This document shows positions 8,392 through 17,877 of a DNA stretch of 41,675 nt, one piece after another. Each line of letters opens with the position of its first letter. The stretch's first letter is position 1. Source of the DNA: Candidatus Competibacter phosphatis (GTDB lineage Bacteria; Pseudomonadota; Gammaproteobacteria; Competibacterales; Competibacteraceae); assembly GCF_012939995.1 (NCBI RefSeq), contig NZ_SPMZ01000024.1, positions 1-41,675 on the forward strand. The letters run 5' to 3'. The notes below the pieces were generated by a model. The model did not search any database, was not told the origin of the DNA, and saw only the letters and a list, made by a program, of their open reading frames with translations. The position numbers were made by a program, and so were the translations under genes.

Positions 8392-9906
8392 ATGTTCAGA
8401 ACCGCCGAACTGCAACGCAAGCTGCCCAAAGGGGATTATCACCAACAGATCCCCCAGTTGCGGCAGGAGTTGCTGATGATGCAGATGGAATTGCGGGAGG
8501 CCGATTTTCCGGTGATCGTGGTATTCGCCGGAGTGGACGGCGCCGGTAAAAGCGAAACGGTCAACAAGCTGCACGAGTGGATGGATTCTCGTTGGCTGGT
8601 TGCTCGCGCCTTCGGCGAGCTTTCCGACGAGGAGCGCGATCGCCCGGAATACTGGCGGTTCTGGCGGGAGTTGCCGCCCAAGGGACGCATCGCCTTGTTT
8701 CTCAGCTCCTGGTATTCGGTGCCGATTCTCGACCATGTCTACGGCCGCGTCGGCCTGGCCGAGTTCGACGAGCGGCTGGCGCGGATCAAGTCGTTCGAGA
8801 AAACCCTGGCCGACGATGGCGCGCTGATCCTGAAATTCTGGATGCATTTGTCCAAGGACGCGCAGAAGGAGCGCTTGCGCAAATTGGAAAAGAATCCGCT
8901 GTTGCACTGGCAAATTTCCAAGCGCGACTGGCGACACTGGGAACTGTACGATCAGTTCGTCGCCGCCGCCGAACGCACGATCATGAAGACCAGCACCGGC
9001 TTGGCGCCCTGGAAGATCGTCGAAGGTTACGACGCCCGCTACCGGAGCATTTCGGTGGCGATCGCCATCCGCGATGCCATCCGCTTCCGGCTGGAAGAGG
9101 CCAAGACGCAAGCGGCCGGTGCCGCCGTTCACCTGCCCGAGCCGTTTCCGTCGGAGTCGGGCCTGCCGCCGGTCACCATCTTGTCACGGTTGGACATGGA
9201 CAAGAGTCTGTCCAAGGAAGACTACACCGCCGGCTTGAAGCGCTACCAGAGTCAACTGAACCAACTGCAGCGCGCGGCTCGGGAGCGGCGGATTTCCACC
9301 ATTCTGGTCTTCGAGGGTTGGGATGCCGCCGGCAAGGGCGGCAGCATCCGCCGCATCACCACCGCCCTCGACGCCCGCGACTATCAGGTGATCCAGATCG
9401 CCGCGCCCACCGACGAAGAAGCCGCGCACAATTACTTGTGGCGGTTCTGGCGGCACCTGCCGCGCGCCGGCCGGGTCACCATTTTCGACCGCAGTTGGTA
9501 CGGGCGGGTGCTGGTGGAGCGGATCGAGGGCTTCGCCGGCACCCGTGAATGGCAACGCGCCTACGCCGAGATCAACGACTTCGAGGCGCAGTTGGTGGAA
9601 AGCGGCATTGTACTGGTGAAGTTCTGGTTGCACATCACCCCGGACGAGCAGTTGCAGCGCTTCAAGGAGCGCGAGCAAATCGCCTACAAGGCCTGGAAAC
9701 TGACCGATGAGGACTGGCGCAACCGCGAGCGTTGGGCCGATTACGAACTGGCGGTCAACGATCTGGTGGAGCGAACCAGCACCCATCAGGCGCCGTGGTC
9801 GTTGATCGAAGCGAACGATAAGCGCCATGCGCGCGTCGAAGTGCTACGCACGCTCTGCGAGCGGTTGGAGACCGCGCTTGCCGGTCAACCGAAACCACCA
9901 AAATGA
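8392..9906 (+). CDS. pap: Polyphosphate:AMP phosphotransferase (two fused PPK2 domains)
   Basis: This class II PPK2 enzyme transfers phosphate from polyphosphate to AMP, giving ADP. The 504-aa protein is a tandem of two PPK2 P-loop domains. The N-terminal one has Walker A GVDGAGKS (47-54) and the C-terminal one has GWDAAGKG (309-316), each followed by lid and Walker B-like segments (SSWYSVPI and FDRSWYGR). In this class the second domain usually carries the activity, and the first has diverged. AGAGGT lies just upstream of the ATG. It is the first gene of the pap-ppk1-CHAD operon and ends 22 bp before ppk1. Together with PPK1 and an adenylate kinase this enzyme could use polyP to regenerate ATP. 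Confidence 0.92.
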   Translation: MFRTAELQRKLPKGDYHQQIPQLRQELLMMQMELREADFPVIVVFAGVDGAGKSETVNKLHEWMDSRWLVARAFGELSDEERDRPEYWRFWRELPPKGRIALFLSSWYSVPILDHVYGRVGLAEFDERLARIKSFEKTLADDGALILKFWMHLSKDAQKERLRKLEKNPLLHWQISKRDWRHWELYDQFVAAAERTIMKTSTGLAPWKIVEGYDARYRSISVAIAIRDAIRFRLEEAKTQAAGAAVHLPEPFPSESGLPPVTILSRLDMDKSLSKEDYTAGLKRYQSQLNQLQRAARERRISTILVFEGWDAAGKGGSIRRITTALDARDYQVIQIAAPTDEEAAHNYLWRFWRHLPRAGRVTIFDRSWYGRVLVERIEGFAGTREWQRAYAEINDFEAQLVESGIVLVKFWLHITPDEQLQRFKEREQIAYKAWKLTDEDWRNRERWADYELAVNDLVERTSTHQAPWSLIEANDKRHARVEVLRTLCERLETALAGQPKPPK

Positions 9907-9928
9907 AAATCTGGAAGGTATGTTTGCC

Positions 9929-12167
<2,239 letters not shown>

Positions 12168-12178
<11 letters not shown>

Positions 12179-13118
12179 CCCGCAGTTGCGGTCCGTGAGC
12201 GTGCCAGTCGTCACCCACGTCAAGGCCAGTCCGCTCGCCCTGACGGTCGATACCACCAGCGAGGAAGCCTTCATCGCCATCGTCGGCGCCTGTCTGACAC
12301 ACGCCGAGGCCAACCGGCCGGCGGTGCTGGACGAGCAAGTCGAGGGTGTCCATCAGATGCGAGTGGCGTTCCGTCGACTGCGCTCCGGTCTCAAGATCTT
12401 TCGGCCGCTCATCCCGCGTGAGGTCAGCGCCGAACTGGTAGCGGGTATCCGCTGGCTGAACGGTTTTCTGGGACCAGCCCGCGATTGGGATGTATTTCTG
12501 GAAGAAGGCATGTTACCGGTGTTCGCGCGCTTTCCCCGCAAGCGCGGTCTGCATCTGTTTCGGGCCAGGGCCGAGACCCTCCGTCGGAGCCACTATCGAA
12601 GCTTACGCGCGGCGCTGGAAGAACCCCGTTATCCCCTACTGTTGCAGCAGTTTGCCGGCTGGTTGGATTGCCGCGCCTGGCGGGAGAACCTGACTGACCG
12701 GCAGCGAGAGCACCTGGACAGGCCGGTGCTGAAGTTTGCCACCCCGCTGTTGGAAGACGATTATCGGCGAGTGCTGAAGCGAGGCGAGGATTTTGCCCGG
12801 TTGACCGCCGAGGAGCGGCACGCGCTGCGGATTCGCATCAAGGAACTGCGCTACGCGATGGATTTTTTCGCCAGCCTCTACCCGGTGCCGTCGGTCAAAC
12901 CCTTTCTGGGCGCCTTGGCCAAGCTGCAAGATGATCTTGGGGTAATGAACGACATCGCGGTCACACGGCGATTGCTGGACGAGGCGCGGTTGAACACGGT
13001 GTCCGCCGCCCGACAGGTGATCGATGGTTGGTATGGTTGCCGGCTGGATGTCCATGAAGACCAGTTCGCCGAGTCCTGGCGGCGCTTCGTGGAATGCGAG
13101 CGACCCTGGAAGGAGTGA
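12168..13118 (+). CDS. CHAD domain protein, putative polyphosphate-binding partner of PPK
   Basis: CHAD domains are helical bundles with conserved His and basic residues that bind polyphosphate and locate proteins to polyP granules. The hallmark is at residues 58-78, QVEGVHQMRVAFRRLRSGLK (His62, Arg65, Arg69, Arg70), and a second basic repeat lies around RIRIKELRYAMDFF (about 223-236), giving the usual two-half CHAD architecture over nearly the whole 316 aa. There is no CYTH domain. The open frame begins at TTG 12168, overlapping ppk1. A GTG at 12195 is an alternative start, so the first nine residues are uncertain. Translational coupling with ppk1 supports a joint role in polyP storage. Confidence 0.85.
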
Positions 13119-13170
13119 CCTGGCCGCCTTTCCGCGCGGTGGCTGAGTTTATGGCAAAGCATGAACGTGA

Positions 13171-13210
13171 CTGGCCGCCGGCGCGACGTCCGGCGGCCAG
13201 TTCGTTCCTT
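13171..13210 (+). terminator. Probable Rho-independent terminator of the pap-ppk1-CHAD operon
   Basis: A perfect 11-bp stem (CTGGCCGCCGG at 13171-13181, complement at 13190-13200) with an 8-base loop is followed by TTCGTTCCTT. It starts 52 bases after the CHAD stop and ends just before the ribosome binding site of the next gene. Confidence 0.65.
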
Positions 13211-13224
13211 ACGGGAGAACAACC

Positions 13225-14511
13225 ATGTCTGGACCGACCTTGACCCAACAGTTGACCGAACTGATTACCGACAAACCGGTCGTGGCCACCGATTTGGAAC
13301 AGGCGGCGTTGCTGACGTTGGATGCGATGGCCAACGCGCTGGGTGCGCGAACGACCGAACCGGGCGCGATCCTGCTGCGTTGGGCCGACGAAACCACGAT
13401 CGCCGACGCCGCGCGGCGCGCTTTCCTGTTGGGATCGCTGACCCACATTTTGGAAACCGACGATCTGCACCGAACTTCGGTGGTCCATCCGGGTTGCGTG
13501 GTGGTGCCGGCGGCCTGGGCGGTGGCGGCGCGGGAAGGCATTCGCGGCCATGCCATGCTGAGGGCGGTGTTGTGGGGATTCGAGGCGGTGACGCGAGTGG
13601 GGATGGCGGTTGGTCCGACCCATTATCGGCTTTGGCACAACACCGCCACCTGCGGTCCCTATGGTTCGGCCATGGCGGCGGCGGCGTTGTTGCGGTTGGA
13701 TCCGCCGGCCACGGTCCACGCCCTGGGCAATGCCGGCGCGCAGTCTTTCGGGCTGTGGCAGTTTTTGGAGACCGGAACGATGACCAAGCACCTGCACGCC
13801 GGACGGGCGGCGGAGGCGGGGGTGTTGGCGACGGATCTGGCCCGGTTCGGCTTCACTGGTCCGCCGGCCATCTTGGAAGGGGCCAAGGGTTGGTTTGCCG
13901 CCACCTGTCCCGACGCCGACCCCGCTGCGGTGACACGCGACCCGAACGGTCCCTGGCAGTTGCTGCTTACCTCGATCAAACCCTGGCCGTCCTGCCGGCA
14001 TACGCATCCGGCCATCGACGCGGCTCGCGAATTACGGCATCGTTGCCCAGTCGGCGCCATCGAGCGGGTGGAAGTGGAGAGTTATCCGGCGGCGCTGGAG
14101 GTTTGCGATCGGCCGCTGCCTCGGAGCGATTACGAGGCCAAATTTTCGTTGCAGCATTGCGTGGCGGCGGCGCTGGCGCGGGATGCCGTGGATTTCGCTG
14201 CTTTTGCCGAGCCGGCGCGGGCCGAGCTGGCGGCATTGCGCGGGCGGGTGACCCTGCGGGTGGCCGAACCCTATGCCGCCGTTTATCCCTCGGCCTGGGG
14301 GAGCGCGGTGACAGTCGTATTGCGCGATGGCGAACGGGTCACGGTCGGACGCACTCATGCCAAGGGCGATCCCGAAGCGTCGTTGACGCCGGTCGAATTG
14401 ATCGCCAAGGCGCGGATGTTGATGGTTCATGGCGGAATTCGCGAACCGGACCGGCTCATCGATGCAATACTGGCGTTATCCGATGATTCGGCGCTACCGG
14501 AGCTGCCTTAA
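13225..14511 (+). CDS. MmgE/PrpD family protein
   Basis: This 428-aa protein belongs to the MmgE/PrpD family, whose characterised members are 2-methylcitrate dehydratase and related enzymes such as aconitate decarboxylase and IDS-epimerase-like proteins. Family signs are SLTHILETDDLHRTSVVHPG (about 72-91), the small-residue-rich ATCGPYGSAMAAAALLRLD segment and the ETGTMTKHLHAGRAAEAG block (about 184-201) near the active site. The C-terminal part with Lys/His substrate-lid residues is complete. No other methylcitrate-cycle gene is nearby, so the substrate cannot be inferred. GGGAGAA lies 5 to 6 bases before the ATG. It follows the polyP operon but is separated from it by the hairpin at 13171-13200. 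Confidence 0.85.
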   Translation: MSGPTLTQQLTELITDKPVVATDLEQAALLTLDAMANALGARTTEPGAILLRWADETTIADAARRAFLLGSLTHILETDDLHRTSVVHPGCVVVPAAWAVAAREGIRGHAMLRAVLWGFEAVTRVGMAVGPTHYRLWHNTATCGPYGSAMAAAALLRLDPPATVHALGNAGAQSFGLWQFLETGTMTKHLHAGRAAEAGVLATDLARFGFTGPPAILEGAKGWFAATCPDADPAAVTRDPNGPWQLLLTSIKPWPSCRHTHPAIDAARELRHRCPVGAIERVEVESYPAALEVCDRPLPRSDYEAKFSLQHCVAAALARDAVDFAAFAEPARAELAALRGRVTLRVAEPYAAVYPSAWGSAVTVVLRDGERVTVGRTHAKGDPEASLTPVELIAKARMLMVHGGIREPDRLIDAILALSDDSALPELP

Positions 14512-14612
14512 ATTTGAGCAAATATTTCAGTAGTGCAACAAAAATTAATTATAACTTGTTGTTTCTAAATCAAAATGTTGTTTTTTTGCCGAAAAACAAC
14601 GAAAAATAAGTG

Positions 14613-14640
14613 TGTTTGCTCTAAATTTTTTTGCTAGAAT
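14613..14640 (+). promoter_or_regulatory. Extended -10 promoter preceded by an AT-rich block
   Basis: TGCTAGAAT (14632-14640) is an extended -10 element (TG, one base, TAGAAT). A weak -35 match, TGTTTG, sits 16 bases upstream at 14613-14618. From about 14512 to 14640 the DNA is strikingly AT-rich compared with the GC-rich neighbourhood, including runs of A and T that could act as UP element or nucleoid-protein site, and an inverted repeat TTGTTTTT/AAAAACAA at 14577-14598. The predicted start, about 14647, is exactly at the base of the hairpin described next. Confidence 0.5.
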
Positions 14641-14647
14641 TGCAACC

Positions 14648-14741
14648 GTGCAGCAGGCATCTTTGCTTCTCCTCAGTCTGCTGCACATCCTCCTTTGGTG
14701 GTTTTTTGGCCGGACGCTCTTTTGTCCGGCCCTTTTTGTTT
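14648..14741 (+). ncRNA. Candidate small RNA (two hairpins, about 90-95 nt), no known family
   Basis: The unit has a 5' hairpin with a perfect 9-bp stem (GTGCAGCAG at 14648-14656, CTGCTGCAC at 14678-14686) and a 21-base pyrimidine-rich loop containing CTTCTCCTC. A single-stranded stretch ATCCTCCTTTGGTGG and a U-run follow, then a classical terminator hairpin (14708-14731). The exposed CCTCC is complementary to Shine-Dalgarno sequences, as in some anti-SD type small RNAs. Promoter, start-site spacing and terminator fit one short transcript that ends 37 bp before the HNH gene. Alternatives are a double terminator of the MmgE/PrpD gene or an attenuator leader of the HNH gene. I recognise no Rfam family. 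Confidence 0.45.
14708..14741 (+). terminator. Rho-independent terminator
   Basis: GGCCGGAC (14708-14715) and GTCCGGCC (14724-14731) form a perfect 8-bp stem with loop gctctttt, followed by TTTTTGTTTT. This is the best terminator in the window. Confidence 0.85.
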
Positions 14742-14777
14742 TCAGGGTGCCGAAACTGATTTGAGGCCAAGACAGGC

Positions 14778-15116
14778 ATGATCGGGTTCCGCCGCATTCC
14801 GCCCAAACCACCCGGTTGCGAGTTGTGCGGCAGGCTCATGTCCGCGCTGACTCGCCATCATTTGATTCCCCGTACCCGCCATCGCAAGAAGCGCACCCAA
14901 CGCTTGTTCGAGCGTGAAGAAGCACGCACTCTCATTCTGTGGATTTGCCGACCCTGCCACGATCATATTCATGGCGTGCTCAGCGAGAAGGAAATGGCGG
15001 CGGGCTACCACAGCCGCGAAGCGTTGCTGGCGCATCCGGCGATTCGCCGCTTTGCGGCGTGGATCGGGACCAAGCCGGCGGGTTTTATGCCGGTGGGGCG
15101 AAGTCCGAAGCGCTAG
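14778..15116 (+). CDS. Small HNH endonuclease-like protein
   Basis: The 112-aa protein has a zinc-binding HNH layout: CELC (Cys14, Cys17), TRHHLIPRT with the catalytic-type His27/His28, then CRPCHDHIH (Cys57, Cys60, His61, His65). It ends in a basic tail (FMPVGRSPKR). Members of this family of about 100 aa are common stand-alone genes in proteobacteria, and their biological role is not known to me. A nicking or nuclease activity is inferred from the motif only. No restriction methylase or phage gene is adjacent. It lies just past the candidate small RNA and is convergent, 18 bp away, with the carboxylesterase gene. No strong ribosome site is visible before the ATG. Confidence 0.75.
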   Translation: MIGFRRIPPKPPGCELCGRLMSALTRHHLIPRTRHRKKRTQRLFEREEARTLILWICRPCHDHIHGVLSEKEMAAGYHSREALLAHPAIRRFAAWIGTKPAGFMPVGRSPKR

Positions 15117-15134
15117 CTGGTTGGTCGGGAGCGT

Positions 15135-15818
15135 TCAAGCCCTGGAAACGGCCAGCACTCGTCCCAGCCAGCCAGCGATATCTTGGATTTCCTGCCAGCA
15201 CACTTCGTGGCCCATACCGTAATCCTGCCATTCCACTTGGTAAGCCAAGCTCTCCAGCAACTCGGCGCTTTGCCGGCCGTAACGTAGTGGAATGATGGCG
15301 TCGTAGTCGCCATGGGCCATGAAGATCGGCGTTTGCCGATTGGCGGGCCGCCGTTCGCCGTTCAACTGGCTGGCCAGGGGAAGGTAGCAGGACAAGGCCA
15401 GAATGCCGGCCAATTGATCAGAATAACGCAGCGCGGTATGCAAGGCCATGGCCCCGCCTTGGGAAAAACCGGCCAGCACGATGCGCTCGGTGGGGACGCC
15501 GCGTTTCTTTTCGCGTTCGAGCAACTCGTAAATCGCCCGCTCGGAGGCGTACACGCCATCGGGGTCTTCCTGACGCGGCAGATCCATGCTCAGCACGTCG
15601 TACCAGGCCCGCATCCGCATCCCGCCGTTGACCGTGACCGGGCGGATCGGTGCGTTGGGAAAGACGAAGCGGACGCCCAGTTCCGATGGCAGGCGTAGTT
15701 CCGGTACGATGGGCTCGAAGTCATGAGCATCGGCGCCCAGCCCGTGCATCCAGATTACGCTGGAGCGGGCGGTGCCGGCGGGTTCGATCTCAACGGTGGT
15801 CAGAGGCATATCGGTCAT
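15135..15818 (-). CDS. Carboxylesterase/phospholipase family alpha/beta hydrolase
   Basis: This is a cytosolic serine hydrolase of the small carboxylesterase group (YpfH/EstB type), 227 aa, acting on short acyl esters. WMHGLGADAHDF (about 23-34) is the oxyanion region. GFSQGGAMAL holds the nucleophile Ser119, HGDYDAIIP the acid Asp173 and YGMGHEVC the base His204. The frame is open two codons further upstream (TTG at 15824), but the ATG at 15818 has GAGAA at suitable spacing and gives the usual family N-terminus. It is divergent from lptM, with 133 bp between the start codons. The physiological substrate is unknown. Confidence 0.87.
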   Translation of the reverse strand: MTDMPLTTVEIEPAGTARSSVIWMHGLGADAHDFEPIVPELRLPSELGVRFVFPNAPIRPVTVNGGMRMRAWYDVLSMDLPRQEDPDGVYASERAIYELLEREKKRGVPTERIVLAGFSQGGAMALHTALRYSDQLAGILALSCYLPLASQLNGERRPANRQTPIFMAHGDYDAIIPLRYGRQSAELLESLAYQVEWQDYGMGHEVCWQEIQDIAGWLGRVLAVSRA

Positions 15819-15951
15819 GAACAATTCTCGTGGATTGGCGGTCAGGCGGCATTACCGGGGAAAGCGGCCTGGCTTGTCAAGCCACGTCGTTCAGGCGATT
15901 GCGCGCTATACTGACGACGATTTTCATGTCCGACCTCAGGATATTGTCTCG

Positions 15952-16098
15952 ATGCCTAGATTTCACCCCGGACGGGTGCTGACAGGGTTGCTGTTGGTGG
16001 CGTTGCTGGCCGGCTGCGGCCAGAAGGGTCCGCTGTATCTGCCCAAACCCCAGCCGCAACCGCCATCGTCCGAGCAGCCCTCCACCGTGAAGCCTTGA
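15952..16098 (+). CDS. lptM: LptM (YifL)-like small lipoprotein
   Basis: This is a 48-aa outer-membrane lipoprotein precursor. After a short basic start there is a hydrophobic stretch and a lipobox LLAGC (lipidated Cys22), followed by GQKGPLYLPK, the highly conserved signature of this family, and a Pro-rich tail. In E. coli, LptM helps the LPS transporter LptD/LptE mature oxidatively. It is almost always found directly before lysA, as here, 3 bp upstream. The open frame extends further upstream, but only this ATG gives a lipoprotein signal. A TATACT at 15907-15912 may be the -10 of the lptM-lysA transcript, though no good -35 is seen. Confidence 0.88.
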   Translation: MPRFHPGRVLTGLLLVALLAGCGQKGPLYLPKPQPQPPSSEQPSTVKP

Positions 16099-16101
16099 AT
16101 C

Positions 16102-17349
16102 ATGGACCATTTCGAATACCGCGACGGCCGGTTGCATGCCGAGGACGTGCCGGTCGCCGACATCGCGGCGACGGTTGGCACCCCTTGCTACATTTATTCC
16201 CGCGCCACGATCGAACGCCACTGGCGCGCTTTCGATCACGCCTTCGGTGAGCATCCCCATCTGGTTTGTTACGCGGTCAAGGCCAACAGCAACTTGGCGG
16301 TGCTGAACGTGCTGGCTCGGCTGGGGTCCGGTTTCGATATCGTGTCGGGCGGTGAGCTGGAACGCGTGCTTGCGGCTGGCGGCGATCCCGGAAAAATCGT
16401 GTTTTCGGGGGTCGGCAAGCGCCGTGACGAACTGGAACACGCCCTCGAAATGAAGATCCGCTGTTTCAACGTCGAATCCGAAGCAGAGTTGGCGCTGTTG
16501 GAGCGCGTGGCGGCGGAACGAGGCCAGCGGGCGCCGGTGTCGCTGCGCATCAATCCGGACGTGGACGCCGATACGCACCCTTATATCTCCACCGGACTCA
16601 AGCAGAACAAGTTTGGTATTGAGGTGGAGCGGGCGTTGGCGGTTTACGCGCGGGCCGCCGCCTCGCCGTATCTGGAAGTCGTTGGCGTGGATTGTCATAT
16701 CGGTTCGCAGTTGACTCGGGTGGCGCCGTTCGTGGACGCGCTGGAGCGGGTGCTGGCGCTGGTGGGGCGACTGGAAGCGCAGGGGATTGCGATCCGTCAT
16801 CTCGACTTGGGCGGCGGGCTGGGCATTCGCTATCGCGACGAGGAGCCGCCGCTGCCGGCCGAGCATGCCGCCGCTCTGTTGGAACGCTTGCGCGACCGGC
16901 CCCACGAAATTCTGATCGAGCCGGGCCGGGCCATCGTGGGCAACGCCGGCATTCTGGTGACGCGGGTGGAACTGCTCAAGCAAGGTGACGAAAAGAGCTT
17001 CGCGGTGGTGGACGCGGCAATGAACGATCTGTTGCGGCCAGCACTGTACTCGGCTTGGCAGGCGATTATCCCGGTCGAACCACGCGCGGTGGGTGAGCCG
17101 CATCGCTACGACGTAGTGGGACCAATCTGCGAAACCGGCGATTTTCTCGGCAAGGACCGGGAATTGAACATCGAGCCGGGCGATCTATTGGCGGTGCGCT
17201 CCGCCGGTGCTTACGGTTTCGCCATGAGTTCCAACTACAATTCCCGGCCGCGCGCCGCCGAGGTGATGGTGAACGGTGGCCGTTTCCAGGTGGTGCGCCA
17301 GCGGGAAACGGTGGCGGAGTTGTATGCCGGCGAAGCGGTATGGTCGTGA
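16102..17349 (+). CDS. lysA: Diaminopimelate decarboxylase
   Basis: LysA is the last step of lysine synthesis: PLP-dependent decarboxylation of meso-diaminopimelate to L-lysine. The 415-aa protein is a fold-type III PLP enzyme. Lys60 in CYAVKAN forms the Schiff base, and HIGSQ and the glycine-rich LDLGGGLGI bind phosphate. CETGDF (Cys343) and the [17 protein letters not shown] block complete the active site across the dimer. It starts 3 bp after lptM. The DapF epimerase that makes its substrate is encoded about 2.2 kb downstream, with two unrelated genes between them. Confidence 0.95.
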   Translation: MDHFEYRDGRLHAEDVPVADIAATVGTPCYIYSRATIERHWRAFDHAFGEHPHLVCYAVKANSNLAVLNVLARLGSGFDIVSGGELERVLAAGGDPGKIVFSGVGKRRDELEHALEMKIRCFNVESEAELALLERVAAERGQRAPVSLRINPDVDADTHPYISTGLKQNKFGIEVERALAVYARAAASPYLEVVGVDCHIGSQLTRVAPFVDALERVLALVGRLEAQGIAIRHLDLGGGLGIRYRDEEPPLPAEHAAALLERLRDRPHEILIEPGRAIVGNAGILVTRVELLKQGDEKSFAVVDAAMNDLLRPALYSAWQAIIPVEPRAVGEPHRYDVVGPICETGDFLGKDRELNIEPGDLLAVRSAGAYGFAMSSNYNSRPRAAEVMVNGGRFQVVRQRETVAELYAGEAVWS

Positions 17350-17407
17350 GTCCGCAGTTTCACGGTCTGGTGCTGGCTTCGTGGAAGTCCCACAAGGAAC
17401 CGATTTC

Positions 17408-17830
17408 ATGAACTCCCGTTTTACCAATCCCTCCATGGATGAAATCCGCACCCTCCTGAGGCGTATCAAGACCATCGCCGTAGTTGGGCTGTCCGCCTCG
17501 CCGCGCCGGCCTAGCCACGGGGTCGCCAAGGCATTGCAGGGTTTCGGTTATCGCATCATCCCGGTCAATCCCGCCTTGTCGGAAGGATTGGGCGAGAAGG
17601 TCTATCCGAGTCTGCGCGATTTGCCCGAGCCGGTGGATCTGGTGGATGTATTCCGCGATCCTTCCCACGTCGCCGCCATCGTCGACGAGTGCATCGATCT
17701 GAAGCTGCCGGCCCTCTGGCTACAGGATGGCGTGATCGATTCAACGGCGGCGTTGCGGGCACAAGCGGCTGGATTGACCGTGGTGATGGATCGCTGTATT
17801 TACCGCGACTACCTCCGGCTGGTGGCATGA
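17408..17830 (+). CDS. CoA-binding domain protein (YccU type)
   Basis: This is a 140-aa single-domain Rossmann-like CoA-binding protein. The segment IKTIAVVGLSASPRRPSHGVAKALQGFGY (in pieces, about 19-47) is the typical nucleotide/CoA loop, followed by VYPSLRDLPEPVDLVDVFRDP and a conserved C-terminal MDRCIYRDYLRL. Family members resemble the CoA-binding part of succinyl-CoA synthetase alpha, but their cellular role is not established. The open frame runs further upstream into lysA. The ATG at 17408 has AAGGAA nine bases before it and fits the family length. Confidence 0.85.
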   Translation: MNSRFTNPSMDEIRTLLRRIKTIAVVGLSASPRRPSHGVAKALQGFGYRIIPVNPALSEGLGEKVYPSLRDLPEPVDLVDVFRDPSHVAAIVDECIDLKLPALWLQDGVIDSTAALRAQAAGLTVVMDRCIYRDYLRLVA

Positions 17831-17877
17831 TCGCGTCCGCCGTTTCCAACCTCTAACCGCGCAAGCTCGATTTTGCA

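Noticed and set aside
13161..14486. 441-codon plus-strand open frame overlapping the MmgE/PrpD gene
   Set aside because: Gly/Arg-rich low-complexity translation, whereas the alternative frame is a clear family member with a ribosome site.
14683..14697. AAAGGAGG ribosome site and ATG on the minus strand in the small-RNA region
   Set aside because: The ATG directly abuts the site with no spacing, and the encoded peptide matches nothing known.
15819..16101. Lysine riboswitch upstream of lptM-lysA
   Set aside because: The 133-bp leader is too short and shows none of the conserved junction sequences.
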